This document shows, piece by piece, positions 18,651-28,600 of a stretch of 64,000 bases of DNA. The notes beneath the pieces are model-generated. The model did no database searches, was not told the DNA's origin, and saw only the letters and a list, made by a program, of their open reading frames with translations. This DNA comes from Burkholderia sp. Ac-20365. GTDB taxonomy: Bacteria; Pseudomonadota; Gammaproteobacteria; Burkholderiales; Burkholderiaceae. The stretch is taken from contig NZ_JAAGPI010000037.1 in assembly GCF_017104715.1 (NCBI RefSeq), positions 25,110-89,109 of the forward strand, given 5' to 3'. The translations under genes were made by a program, and so were the position numbers. Each line of letters begins with the position of its first letter. The first letter of the stretch is position 1.

Positions 18651-19670
18651 TTATCCCTGACTGAGCGTCAGCGACAGCAGACGCGCCGTGATGTCGACGA
18701 TGGGAATCACGCGGTTGTACGCCATGCGCGTCGGCCCGATCACGCCGAGCGTGCCGACGATCTTGCCGTTCACTTCGTAAGGCGCCGTCACCACGCTCAT
18801 TTCCTCGATGGGAACGAGGTTCGACTCGCCGCCAATGAAGATCTGGACGCCTTGGGCATGGCTCGACACGTCCAGCAACTGAAGGAGACTCGTCTTTTGA
18901 TCGAACACATCGAACAGCTTGCGCAGCCGCGCCATGTCCGACGAAAGGTCGGCCACTTCGAGCAGATTGCGCTCGCCGGAAATCAGCACAGTTTCGCCCG
19001 TGTCGGTCATGTCCGTGCTTGCGGTGACGGCCGCGTGCATCAGCGTCGTCATGTCGCCGCGCAGTTCGTCGATTTCCTCGCGCAAACGCAGGCGCACCTC
19101 GTCGAAGGACAGGCCCGCGAAGTGTGCGTTGATGTAATTGGAAGCCTCGGTGAGCTGCGACGGCGAAAAATCGCGCTGCGTCGCCATGATGCGGTTCTGC
19201 ACGTCGCCTTCCGGCGTCACGATGATCAGCAGAATGCGCTTGTCAGACAAGCGCAGGAATTCGATCTGCTTGAACACGTGGCTGCGCCGCGGCGTAAGGA
19301 TCACGCCGGCGAACTGCGACAGGTTGGAAAGCACGCCCGCGGCCGCCGCCACCACCTTCTGCGGCTCGCCCGGCTGCAGCGTGGTTTTGACCGCGCGCAT
19401 CACGGCGTCGTCGTCGGCTGCGGGTTCGACAGTCAGCATGGTGTCGACGAACAGCCGGTAGCCGCGCGGCGTGGGAATGCGCCCCGCCGACGTATGCGGA
19501 CTGATGACCAGCCCCAGCTCCTCCAGATCGGACATCACGTTGCGGATCGTCGCCGGGCTGAGTTCGAGCCCGGAATACCGCGACAACGTGCGCGAGCCGA
19601 CCGGCTGACCTTCGGCGATATACCGCTCGATCAGCGTTTTCAGGAGGGTTTGTGCGCGAGGATCTAGCAT
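18651..19670 (-). CDS. hrcA: Heat-inducible transcription repressor HrcA
   Basis: Represses groE-type heat-shock genes through CIRCE operators and is itself activated by GroEL. The 339-residue protein opens with a winged helix (RAQTLLKTLIERYIAEGQPVGS, SGLELSPATIRNVMSDLEELG, SPHTSAGRIPTPRGYR), followed by the GAF-like dimerisation domain. I could not find a CIRCE element before dnaK or grpE here, so its targets in this genome are probably groES-groEL elsewhere. A TAAAAT on the minus strand ends only about ten bases before the ATG and there is no evident ribosome binding site, so the mRNA may be leaderless. Confidence 0.95.
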   Translation of the reverse strand: MLDPRAQTLLKTLIERYIAEGQPVGSRTLSRYSGLELSPATIRNVMSDLEELGLVISPHTSAGRIPTPRGYRLFVDTMLTVEPAADDDAVMRAVKTTLQPGEPQKVVAAAAGVLSNLSQFAGVILTPRRSHVFKQIEFLRLSDKRILLIIVTPEGDVQNRIMATQRDFSPSQLTEASNYINAHFAGLSFDEVRLRLREEIDELRGDMTTLMHAAVTASTDMTDTGETVLISGERNLLEVADLSSDMARLRKLFDVFDQKTSLLQLLDVSSHAQGVQIFIGGESNLVPIEEMSVVTAPYEVNGKIVGTLGVIGPTRMAYNRVIPIVDITARLLSLTLSQG

Positions 19671-19952
19671 GGCGAAAAAATTTTAGCGTAACCACCGCAT
19701 CGCGGCGAGCGCGCGGCGGCCCGTGGCGCAGCGGCTTTGCGGCCGCAGGCGCCCTGCGCGGCTCCCCGCCCGCGCACGAACCGCAACGCATGGGTCTATG
19801 CAGTCGTCACGTCTGTCATGAGGACTTCACCATTCTAACGATAATCGGACCAGGGCTGGATCGCGTCACGCGAGCGTCACGCATCCGCCCCGGCTGGCGC
19901 GCCGCCCGCCCGGACGGTTCTTTTCAGGCCCTACCTATGGTGTAATGCCGGC

Positions 19953-20855
19953 ATGCAAGCTAACAGCCAGTTCAAGACTGTTGCGCTCGTCGGGCGCAGC
20001 AATACGCCGGGCATCGGGGAACCGCTGACCGCGCTCGCCACGTGCCTCGAAAAGCACGGCTACGAGATCGCGTTCGAGAGCGAGACCGCGCAGGAAATCG
20101 GCGTAACGCAATGGCCGGCGCTGCGCCCGGCGGAAATCGGCGCGCGCGCGGACGTGGCGATCGTGCTCGGCGGCGACGGCACGATGCTCGGTATCGGCCG
20201 CCAGCTGGCGCCGTACAAGACGCCATTGATCGGCATCAACCACGGACGGCTGGGCTTCATTACGGATATCCCGTTTTCCGACATGCGCGAGATCATTCCG
20301 CAGATGTTATCGGGCAGCTTCGAGCGCGAAGAGCGCACGCTGCTCGAATCGCGGATCATGCGTGACGGCCAGCCGATCTACCACGCGCTCGCCTTCAACG
20401 ACGTCGTCGTGAACCGCTCGGGCTTTTCGGGCATGGCGGAACTGCGGGTCTCGGTGGACGGCCGCTTCATGTACAACCAGCGCTCGGACGGGCTGATCGT
20501 CGCGACGCCGACGGGCTCGACGGCTTATGCGCTGTCGTCGCAAGGGCCGATCCTGCATCCGCAGTTGCAGGGCCTCGTGCTGGTGCCCATCGCGCCGCAC
20601 GCGTTGTCGAACCGCCCCATCGTGATACCGGACGACTCCAAGGTGAGCATCCAGATCATCTCGGGCCGCGACGTCAACGTGAACTTCGACATGCAGTCGT
20701 TCACCGCGCTCGAACTGAACGACACCATCGACGTGCGCCGCTCGCGCCATACCGTCCCCTTCCTGCATCCCGTCGGCTACAGCTACTACGCGACGCTGCG
20801 CAAGAAACTGCACTGGAACGAGTATCCGTCGCACGAAGACGATCCGCGCGACTGA
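19953..20855 (+). CDS. nadK: NAD kinase
   Basis: Phosphorylates NAD to NADP using ATP. In the 300-residue product the GGDGTML motif is near residue 70, followed by NHGRLGFITD and the conserved SDGLIVATPTGSTAYALSSQGPILHP block, which provides the nucleotide and metal contacts. The ATG at 19953 is divergent from hrcA with a 282-base spacer, the hrcA-nadK arrangement being common in betaproteobacteria. recN follows 77 bases downstream. Confidence 0.97.
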   Translation: MQANSQFKTVALVGRSNTPGIGEPLTALATCLEKHGYEIAFESETAQEIGVTQWPALRPAEIGARADVAIVLGGDGTMLGIGRQLAPYKTPLIGINHGRLGFITDIPFSDMREIIPQMLSGSFEREERTLLESRIMRDGQPIYHALAFNDVVVNRSGFSGMAELRVSVDGRFMYNQRSDGLIVATPTGSTAYALSSQGPILHPQLQGLVLVPIAPHALSNRPIVIPDDSKVSIQIISGRDVNVNFDMQSFTALELNDTIDVRRSRHTVPFLHPVGYSYYATLRKKLHWNEYPSHEDDPRD

Positions 20856-20932
20856 TTCCGCGCGGAAAGTCCGGCCCGAAACCATCGCAACACTCAAACC
20901 AACGCACGCCACGCCACTCAGATAGACGAGCC

Positions 20933-22600
20933 ATGCTCCGCCACCTTTCGATACGCGACTTCGTCATCGTCGCCGCGCTCGACCTCGAATTCGACAGCGG
21001 CTTTACGGTCTTCTCCGGCGAAACGGGCGCCGGCAAATCCATCCTCATCGACGCGCTCGCGCTGGCGCTCGGCGCCCGCGCCGATGCCAGCGTCGTGCGC
21101 ACGGGCGAATCCCGCGCGGACATCACAGCCGAGTTCGAAACGCACCCGCTCGTCGACGCGTGGCTCGACGAACAGGCGCTTGCCGCGGACGAAACGGAGC
21201 ACGGCAATATCGTGATGCTGCGCCGCGTGGTGGACGGCAATGGCCGCTCGCGGGCGTTCATCAACGGCACGGCGGCGACGCTCACGCAATTGCGCGAAGT
21301 CGGCGAAATGCTCGTCGACATTCACGGCCAGCACGCGCATCAACTGCTGATGCGGCCGGACGCGCAGCGTGAACTGTTCGACACGCATGCCGGTTTGCTC
21401 GACACGAAGGCAACCGTGACTCGCGCCTGGCGCGCCTGGCGCGACGCAGCGCAAGCCGTCGAAACGGCGCAGAGCAAGGACCGCGAACTGCAGCTCGAAC
21501 GGGAGCGGCTCGCATGGCAGCTCACGGAACTCGACAAGCTGTCGCCTCAGCCCGGCGAATGGGAAGAGATCAACACCGAGCACCGGCGGCTGTCGCATTC
21601 GGCGAATCTGATCGACGGCGTGCAGGGTGCGCTGTCGGCGTTGTCCGAATCGGACGAAGCGATGCTGGGCCATCTTTCGTCGATCATTTCGAAAATACGT
21701 GATCTCGCCGAAATCGATCCCGAACTGAACGACGCGCTCGCCGCGCTCGAGCCTGCCGAAATCCAGCTGCAGGAAGCCGCGTATTCGCTGAGTCACTACG
21801 CACAGCGGCTGGAACTCGATCCCGACCGGCTCGCCCAGGTTGAAAAGCGTCTGGACGCGCTGCATTCGGCGGCCCGCAAGTTCCGGCTGCAACCGGAAAC
21901 CTTGCCGCAGGAGCATCAGGAACGCCGCGAACAGCTCGCCAAGCTCGATGCCGCCGCGGACCTCGACGCGCTGCGCGCCGTCGAGGCCAAGGCAAAAGAC
22001 GCCTACATCGCCGAAGCGAAGGTGCTGTCAAAGGCTCGCACGAAAGCCGCGAAGGCGCTGGGCGCGGCGGTGACGACGGGCATGCAGGAGCTGTCGATGG
22101 CAGGCGGCAGCTTTGAGGTCGCGCTCGTGCCGTTGCCGGAAGGCGGCCCGCACGGCATGGAGCAGGTCGAATTCCGCGTCGCGGGCCACAAGGGCGTGCC
22201 GCTGCGGCCGCTAGCGAAAGTGGCCTCGGGCGGTGAACTCGCGCGTATCAGCCTCGCGCTTTCGGTGATCGCGAGCGCTGCCAGCCCGACGCCGACCTTG
22301 ATCTTCGACGAAGTGGACACGGGCATCGGCGGCGGTGTCGCGGAAGTGGTCGGGCGTCTGCTCCATCAACTCGGCGAGCAACGTCAGGTGCTCTGCGTGA
22401 CCCACTTGCCGCAGGTGGCCGCACGCGGCGATCACCACTTCCAGGTCGCGAAGAGCAGCAAGGGCAAGAGCGGCACGGTCAGCACGGTCACGTCGCTGGA
22501 CAAGTCCAGCCGCATCGAGGAAGTTGCGCGCATGCTGGGCGGCATCGAAATCACGCCCACCACGCGCAAGCACGCGAAGGAAATGCTCACGACAGCGTGA
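20933..22600 (+). CDS. recN: DNA repair protein RecN
   Basis: SMC-like ATPase acting early in double-strand-break repair. The 555-residue protein has Walker A FSGETGAGKSILIDALALALG near residue 29, two coiled-coil arms around 150-390, then the ABC signature PLAKVASGGELARISLAL and Walker B PTLIFDEVDTGIGGGVAEVVGRLL, ending in VTHLPQVAARGDHHF. Length matches the family. nadK-recN adjacency is widespread. It converges on glnE with a GC-rich hairpin between. I saw no SOS box in the short upstream gap. Confidence 0.97.
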   Translation: MLRHLSIRDFVIVAALDLEFDSGFTVFSGETGAGKSILIDALALALGARADASVVRTGESRADITAEFETHPLVDAWLDEQALAADETEHGNIVMLRRVVDGNGRSRAFINGTAATLTQLREVGEMLVDIHGQHAHQLLMRPDAQRELFDTHAGLLDTKATVTRAWRAWRDAAQAVETAQSKDRELQLERERLAWQLTELDKLSPQPGEWEEINTEHRRLSHSANLIDGVQGALSALSESDEAMLGHLSSIISKIRDLAEIDPELNDALAALEPAEIQLQEAAYSLSHYAQRLELDPDRLAQVEKRLDALHSAARKFRLQPETLPQEHQERREQLAKLDAAADLDALRAVEAKAKDAYIAEAKVLSKARTKAAKALGAAVTTGMQELSMAGGSFEVALVPLPEGGPHGMEQVEFRVAGHKGVPLRPLAKVASGGELARISLALSVIASAASPTPTLIFDEVDTGIGGGVAEVVGRLLHQLGEQRQVLCVTHLPQVAARGDHHFQVAKSSKGKSGTVSTVTSLDKSSRIEEVARMLGGIEITPTTRKHAKEMLTTA

Positions 22601-22615
22601 AGCGTTTCTAAAAAC

Positions 22616-22644
22616 GCGGCGCGGGTGTCAACCTTCCGCGCCGC
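22616..22644. terminator. Hairpin between convergent recN and glnE
   Basis: Nine-base arms GCGGCGCGG and CCGCGCCGC with an 11-base loop. No long T-run on either side, so termination may be imperfect or Rho-assisted. Confidence 0.5.
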
Positions 22645-22656
22645 CTCACAACAGGT

Positions 22657-25449
22657 TCACCCGAACACCCGCCGCCACAGCCGCAGCACCGCTTCGCGCT
22701 CTTTCTCGACGCTATGCGGTTCGACGCGCGCTTTTTCCATGCCGTCGAGCCGCAGCTTGTGCTGCAGCTTCCGGTACGTCCGGTAGGCCGCGCCCACGGT
22801 ATCCGCCTCCTCACCGCTCATCAGCCCGAAGCGCGACACCTCGCGCAGCAGCGCGATATTGCCCGTGTTGCGGATCAGTTCAGGGTCACGCGCCGCGTGC
22901 AGCAGCACCCAGTACTGCACCGTGAACTCGATGTCGACCATGCCGCCACGATCGTGCTTCAGGTCGAACAGTTCGGTCCGGTTCGGGTGGCCTTCTTCCA
23001 CGCGTCGCCGCATGTCGACGATCTCGGCAGAGAGTGACGCTGCCTCGCGCGGCGTCGTCAGCACCTGTTCGCGGATCGCCTCGAACTGTGCGCCGACAGC
23101 GGGATCGCCGGCGCAATAGCGGGCGCGCGTCAGCGCCTGGTGTTCCCAGACCCACGCCGTATTCGCAGCATCGCCCTCGCGCAGCTGATAACGGCGAAAC
23201 GCGTCGAAGTCCGTCACCAGCAAACCCGACTCGCCGTTCGGACGCAGCCGCAGGTCGACATCGAACAGCGTGCCCGCGCCTGTGGCCGTCGTGAGCCACG
23301 TGATCAGGCGGCGCGTGAAGGTTGCGTAGATATCGGACGCGTTGTCGTCCGTGTCGTCGTACAGAAAGATCAGATCGAGGTCCGACGCATAGCCGAGTTC
23401 CTTCCCGCCCAGCTTGCCGTACGCGATGATAGCGAACCGTGGCACCGGCCGATGGCGCTTGGACAGCTGGTTCCAGACGGCCTCGATGGTCACGTCGAGC
23501 ACCGCGTCGGCCAGTTCGGACAGTCGGTCGCTGACATGCTCGACACTCAGTTTGCCCGCCAGATCGATCAGCAGAATGCGGAACACTTCGGCCTGATGCG
23601 CGTGACGCAGCAAGTCCATCTGCTGCTCGACGCCGTCGGCGGCCGCGAGACGCGCGCGCAGCGTGCGCTTGAATTCCGGCCAGTCGAACGGACTTGCCAT
23701 CGCTTCGTCGTCGAGCAGTTCGTCGAGCAGTTGCGGATGGCGAATCAGATAACCCGCCGCCCAGCGCGACGCGCCCAGCACCGACAGCACGCGATGCAGC
23801 GCCTGCGGATACTCCGTCAGCAGCGCGAGATACGCGCCGCGCCGCCCGATCGCTTCGAGCAGATCAAAGAGGCGCACGAGAATGTCGCCGCGCCGCTCGG
23901 CGGGCTCCAGCGTCTGCGCCGCTTCGAGCGCACGCTGCGCAACGATGTCGAAACGCTCGCGGCTGCGCTCCGCAAGACCCGTATAGCGCGACGACTGCCA
24001 CACGGCCTTCAGCCGCGACAGCAGATCGGCGGGATGCTCGATGCCGAGTTCGACGAGGCGCGCAGCCAGTGCCTCATCGGCGCTATCGTCGGCGAGCGCG
24101 CTGCTCCAGACCCACACGGCCGCGCCGTCTTCGCGCGCGCCGCAGCCGCCCTGCCCGCTCACCTTGTCGGCGAAAATCTGGTCGAACTGCTGCTCGACCA
24201 GCTCGCGATACGTTTCGAGCTTCGCCATCAGCGACGCGTAGTCGTCGAAACCCATCGCCTTTGCGAGCAGCGCGCGCTCGGCGGGATCGACGGGCATGGC
24301 GTGCGTCTGCGCGTCGTTCCGGTATTGCAGACGGTGTTCGAGGTCGCGCAGGAACAGATAGGCGCTCGTCAGATCGGCGCACACGCCCGGCGAAACCAGA
24401 CCGCGCGCCGCCGCGTGGCGCAGCACGGCGAGCGTCGGCCGCACGCGAAAACCCGCGTCCTGCCCGCCGCGGATCAGCTGGAACACCTGCGCGCTGAACT
24501 CGATCTCGCGGATGCCGCCGCGCCCGAGCTTGATATCGTCGGCCTTGTCGGGGCGCATCGACGCGCGCCGCTGCGCTTCCTGGCGAATCTGCAGATGCAG
24601 CGAACGGATCGCGCTGATGACGCCGAAATCGAGATAGCGCCGGTAGATGAACGGCTTGACGATGGCATCGAGCTGCTTCGAGAGCCGGCGCGCCGAATCG
24701 CTGTCGTGCTCGGAAACGAGCCGGCCCTTGATCCACGCATAGCGCTCCCACTCGCGGCCCTGCACGTAAAAATATTCTTCGAGCATGCCGAGACTACACA
24801 CGAGCGGCCCCGAATCGCCGTTCGGCCGCAGTCGCATATCGACGCGAAACACATATCCGTCCGCGGTCACCTCGGCAAGCGCCGCGATCAGCCGCTTGCC
24901 GAGACGCGTGAAGAAATCCTGCGTGGCAATCGACGCGCGCTGGCCGCCCGTGGTCTCGCCGTCATCTTCATAGACAAAGATCAGGTCGATATCCGACGAC
25001 ACGTTCAGCTCGCGCCCGCCCAGCTTGCCCATGCCGACCACGCCCAGCGACAACCGCTCGCCCTGTGAACCGCGCGGCTCGCCGTAGAGCGCTTCGAGAT
25101 CGGCGCTGACCACGGCCATCGCCCGCTGGACGGTCGCTTCCGCCAGATCGGTCATCGTGCCCGTCACCTCGGCCACGTCGGCCGCCCGTGACAGGTCGCG
25201 CTCCATCACGGCGCAAAACACTTCAGTGCGCAGCTGTCGCAACGCCTTTTTCAATGCTTCTTCGGAAATATGCGCATCGGGCGACGCGCGCAAGCCGTCG
25301 ATCAACGCGTCGAGCCGTTCGTCGATGCGCTCGCGCGTGATCGGTGCCGCCGCCAGCGCCGCGACGCGCGGCGCGAGGCCGGCATGTGCCGCATAGGCGC
25401 GGGACGCATAAAGTGAATAGCTGGAACTCAACAAAGATAGTTCGGTCAT
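22657..25449 (-). CDS. glnE: Bifunctional glutamine synthetase adenylyltransferase / adenylyl-removing enzyme
   Basis: Adenylylates and deadenylylates glutamine synthetase in response to PII and glutamine. The 930-residue protein contains two nucleotidyltransferase cores: GMGKLGGRELNVSSDIDLIF in the N-terminal (removing) half and AYGKLGGKELGYASDLDLIF in the C-terminal (transferase) half, with the linking regulatory region between. The ATG at 25449 gives the family's usual length; the open frame continues 33 codons further but into the divergent promoter region shared with yhdP. Confidence 0.96.
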   Translation of the reverse strand: MTELSLLSSSYSLYASRAYAAHAGLAPRVAALAAAPITRERIDERLDALIDGLRASPDAHISEEALKKALRQLRTEVFCAVMERDLSRAADVAEVTGTMTDLAEATVQRAMAVVSADLEALYGEPRGSQGERLSLGVVGMGKLGGRELNVSSDIDLIFVYEDDGETTGGQRASIATQDFFTRLGKRLIAALAEVTADGYVFRVDMRLRPNGDSGPLVCSLGMLEEYFYVQGREWERYAWIKGRLVSEHDSDSARRLSKQLDAIVKPFIYRRYLDFGVISAIRSLHLQIRQEAQRRASMRPDKADDIKLGRGGIREIEFSAQVFQLIRGGQDAGFRVRPTLAVLRHAAARGLVSPGVCADLTSAYLFLRDLEHRLQYRNDAQTHAMPVDPAERALLAKAMGFDDYASLMAKLETYRELVEQQFDQIFADKVSGQGGCGAREDGAAVWVWSSALADDSADEALAARLVELGIEHPADLLSRLKAVWQSSRYTGLAERSRERFDIVAQRALEAAQTLEPAERRGDILVRLFDLLEAIGRRGAYLALLTEYPQALHRVLSVLGASRWAAGYLIRHPQLLDELLDDEAMASPFDWPEFKRTLRARLAAADGVEQQMDLLRHAHQAEVFRILLIDLAGKLSVEHVSDRLSELADAVLDVTIEAVWNQLSKRHRPVPRFAIIAYGKLGGKELGYASDLDLIFLYDDTDDNASDIYATFTRRLITWLTTATGAGTLFDVDLRLRPNGESGLLVTDFDAFRRYQLREGDAANTAWVWEHQALTRARYCAGDPAVGAQFEAIREQVLTTPREAASLSAEIVDMRRRVEEGHPNRTELFDLKHDRGGMVDIEFTVQYWVLLHAARDPELIRNTGNIALLREVSRFGLMSGEEADTVGAAYRTYRKLQHKLRLDGMEKARVEPHSVEKEREAVLRLWRRVFG

Positions 25450-25635
25450 CAAAGATCTGGCTCGCTCGTTGCTTGAATCCTGCGTCGGGCCATCGCAGCC
25501 AATGCCTGCGCAAGCTGCCAAAAACCCCGTGTGGCCTTGTCCACACAAGCCGTACCATAGGTTCGTGGCTGCTGGCCCGTGTGATACATTTCGTCGTTAG
25601 ACCGCAAAACTACCATACGCCTACCCCGTCGCAGC

Positions 25636-28600
25636 ATGTCCGAGCGAAACTCATCCGCCGACCCGCACGAAGCCGGACGCGTCAAGCCCGTAGGCGGAAG
25701 CGATCATGCGGTGCTGCGCCACACGCTGCGCGTCGTGCTCGGCATCGCGCTGTTCCTGTACTTCGTCGTCGTACTGGCCGTACTCGGCCTGCGCTATGTC
25801 GTGCTGCCGCAAGCCGACTCGTTCCGGCCGAAGATCGAAGCAGCCGTTTCGGAAAAAATCCACGCCCAGTTCAGGATCGGCAAGATCGCGCCGCACTGGA
25901 CGGGCTTCCAGCCGGGCCTCGAAGTCACCGACGTCACCATCACCAATCGCGACGGCAAGGTCGCGTTGAACATTCCGCATGCGAGCGCAACCGTCTCGTG
26001 GTCGTCCGTCTGGAAGCTCGCGCCGATCCTGTCGAGCGTGATCGTCGACAAGCCGGATCTGCTGATCGAGCGGGAAACGGATGGCTCGCTGTCGGTTGCG
26101 GGCGTGATGGTGCCGACCACGCATTCCGGCAACGACACGTTCAGCACGTGGCTCTTGCGCCAGGAAGCGATGATCCTGCGCGGCGGCACGCTGCGCTGGC
26201 ACGACACGCGCCGCGACGCGCCCGAAATCGCGCTGCAGAACATCCGTCTCGCGATTCTGAGCGACGGCTACGATCACCGGCTCGCGCTGCAGGCGCCGCC
26301 TGATGGCAAAGTTCTGTTCGGCTCGCTCGACTTCCGCGCGCACTTCCGGCACGCGCGCCTCTCGGCGATGGGCAAGCCGATCAACTGGACAGGCGAAGCG
26401 TATGTGTCGACAGGCACCGTCGATCTGCCGATGCTCGCCCGTTACATGGACTTCCCGATCGAAACCTACGCGGGCCGCATCGACAACAAGATCTGGCTGC
26501 AATTCACACAGGGCCGCGTTCGCTCGGCGTCGGGCGAGCTGTCGGGCAGCAACATCGCGCTGCGTGTGAAGCCGACCCAGCCGAAACTCGACGTGCCCGT
26601 CGCGAGCTTCTCCTGGGCTGTCGCGCACGACGGCGACGAGTGGACGCTCGACCTCAACAACCTGCGCGCCGAACTCGGCCAGCCGCCGCTCGACGACGGC
26701 ACGCCCGTCGCCCGCATTCTGGCGCTGCACACGCTGTCGAGCCGCTACCGGATGCCGAGCATCCAGCACGGCCAGTTGCTGAGCATTTCCGGCGATCGCG
26801 TCGATCTCGGCATCCTCGGGGAATTCAGCCGCGCGCTGCCGCTGCCGAAGCGGCTCCTGAACGGTCTCGTGCGCTTCAATCCGCGCGGCCTCGTGGCGAA
26901 CTACACGATCGAGGTCGAGCGCGGCAAGCCCGATTCGGGCGAAGCGGCCACCGAGCATCGCGAGCCGGGCGCCGAGCCGATCATCCGCTACCGCTTCAAG
27001 GGCGATCTGCAGGGCATCAGCGTCGCCGCGCAGGAACCGCCGCCGGGACTGACGGCGCGCGGCCACCCGCGCGCGGGTATTCCGGGCGTAGAAAACCTGT
27101 GGGGAAGCGTCGATGCCGACGAGAAACACGGCTCGATTTCCATCGACACAGCCAACGCGGCGCTAACGCTGCCGGGCGTGTTCGACGATCCGCGCCTCAC
27201 GTTCGACCACTTGAGCGGCAAAGGCACGTGGACGATCGGATCCACCATCGAGCCGGGCCAGATTCACAAGGCGTTCAAGGTCGACGTGACGGAGCTGAAG
27301 GTATCGAACGCGGATACGGCGGCGAAGGCGACCGCCAGCTATTCGAACGTCGGCAGCGGACGCGGCGCGCTCGATCTGAAAGCCGATTTCGAACGCGCGC
27401 AGGTCACGCGCATCACGCGCTATCTGCCGACCAGCATCAGCGAGAAGCTGCGCATCTATCTGACTCACGGCTTGCAGGCGGGCATCTCGCGCGGCGGCAC
27501 GATCGAGATTCACGGCAATCTTGAGAAATTCCCCTACTCGCGCGACCCGAGCGCGGGCGTCTTCAAGATCATCGCGCCGTTCAAGGGCGGGCGCTTCGAT
27601 CCGTCGCCGTATCCGCCGCGCACGATGAAAAACGGCACGCCGAACGTGTGGCCGGCGTTCGACGGTATCGACGGCACGTTCCAGCTGAAGGAGAACCTGC
27701 TGCGCTTCGACGTCGACCGCGCGCATTACAAGGGCGTCGCGATGCGCAAGGTGACGGGCAAGATCGACGATCTCGGCAACCGGGCGTCGAGCCTCATCAT
27801 TACGGGCGACGGCCACGGGCCGCTCGCCGACATGCTCGACTATGTGAACAACAGCGCGCTCGGCGGGCTGGCGAAGCATCAGACCGAAAAGATTCACGCC
27901 GACGGGCCCGCCACGCTCGCGCTCAAACTGACCGTGCCGCGCAATCCGCCCACGCCGCCGGGCGTGACGCCGCCGAAAGTGCGCGTCTCGGTGGAAGGAT
28001 CGCTTGCGTTCGAGAACGATCGCCTCGAAGTGGACAACGTGCCGCCCGTGTCCCAACTACGCGGGAAGGTGCGCTTCACCGAGCGCACCGCGCAGGTCGA
28101 CGGGCTGTCGGCGCAGTTCATGGGCGGCGACCTCCACGCGAAAGGCGGCCTGAATGACAAAGGCACCTACGCGCTCGACGTGTCCGGCCAGCTCGCCGTC
28201 GATGCCGCGCGCGGCCTGAATCTGCGTGGCCTGCCCGCGCAGGTGCTGACGCGCATGAACGGCAGCGCGCCTTACGACATCAGCGTGCACGGCGCGCGTG
28301 GCAGGCTCCCCGACGTAGCGATTCACTCGGACCTGACCGGGCTCGCGCTCAACTTCCCCGCGCCGTTCAACAAGCCGGTCGGCACCCCGATGCCGCTCGA
28401 TTTCACGTTCCGTCCGACCATCGGAAACGGCGACAGCAGCGCGGACGCGAGCAGCAGCGACAGCGGCGTGCAACGCGCCGACCTCACGTTCGGCCCGATC
28501 GCCGCGACCTATCTGCTCAAACACACGCCCGGCCAGCCGCCCGAAGTCCTGCGCGGCGCGATCGGCGTGAACCGGACCACGGATCTGCCGTCCGAAGGCG

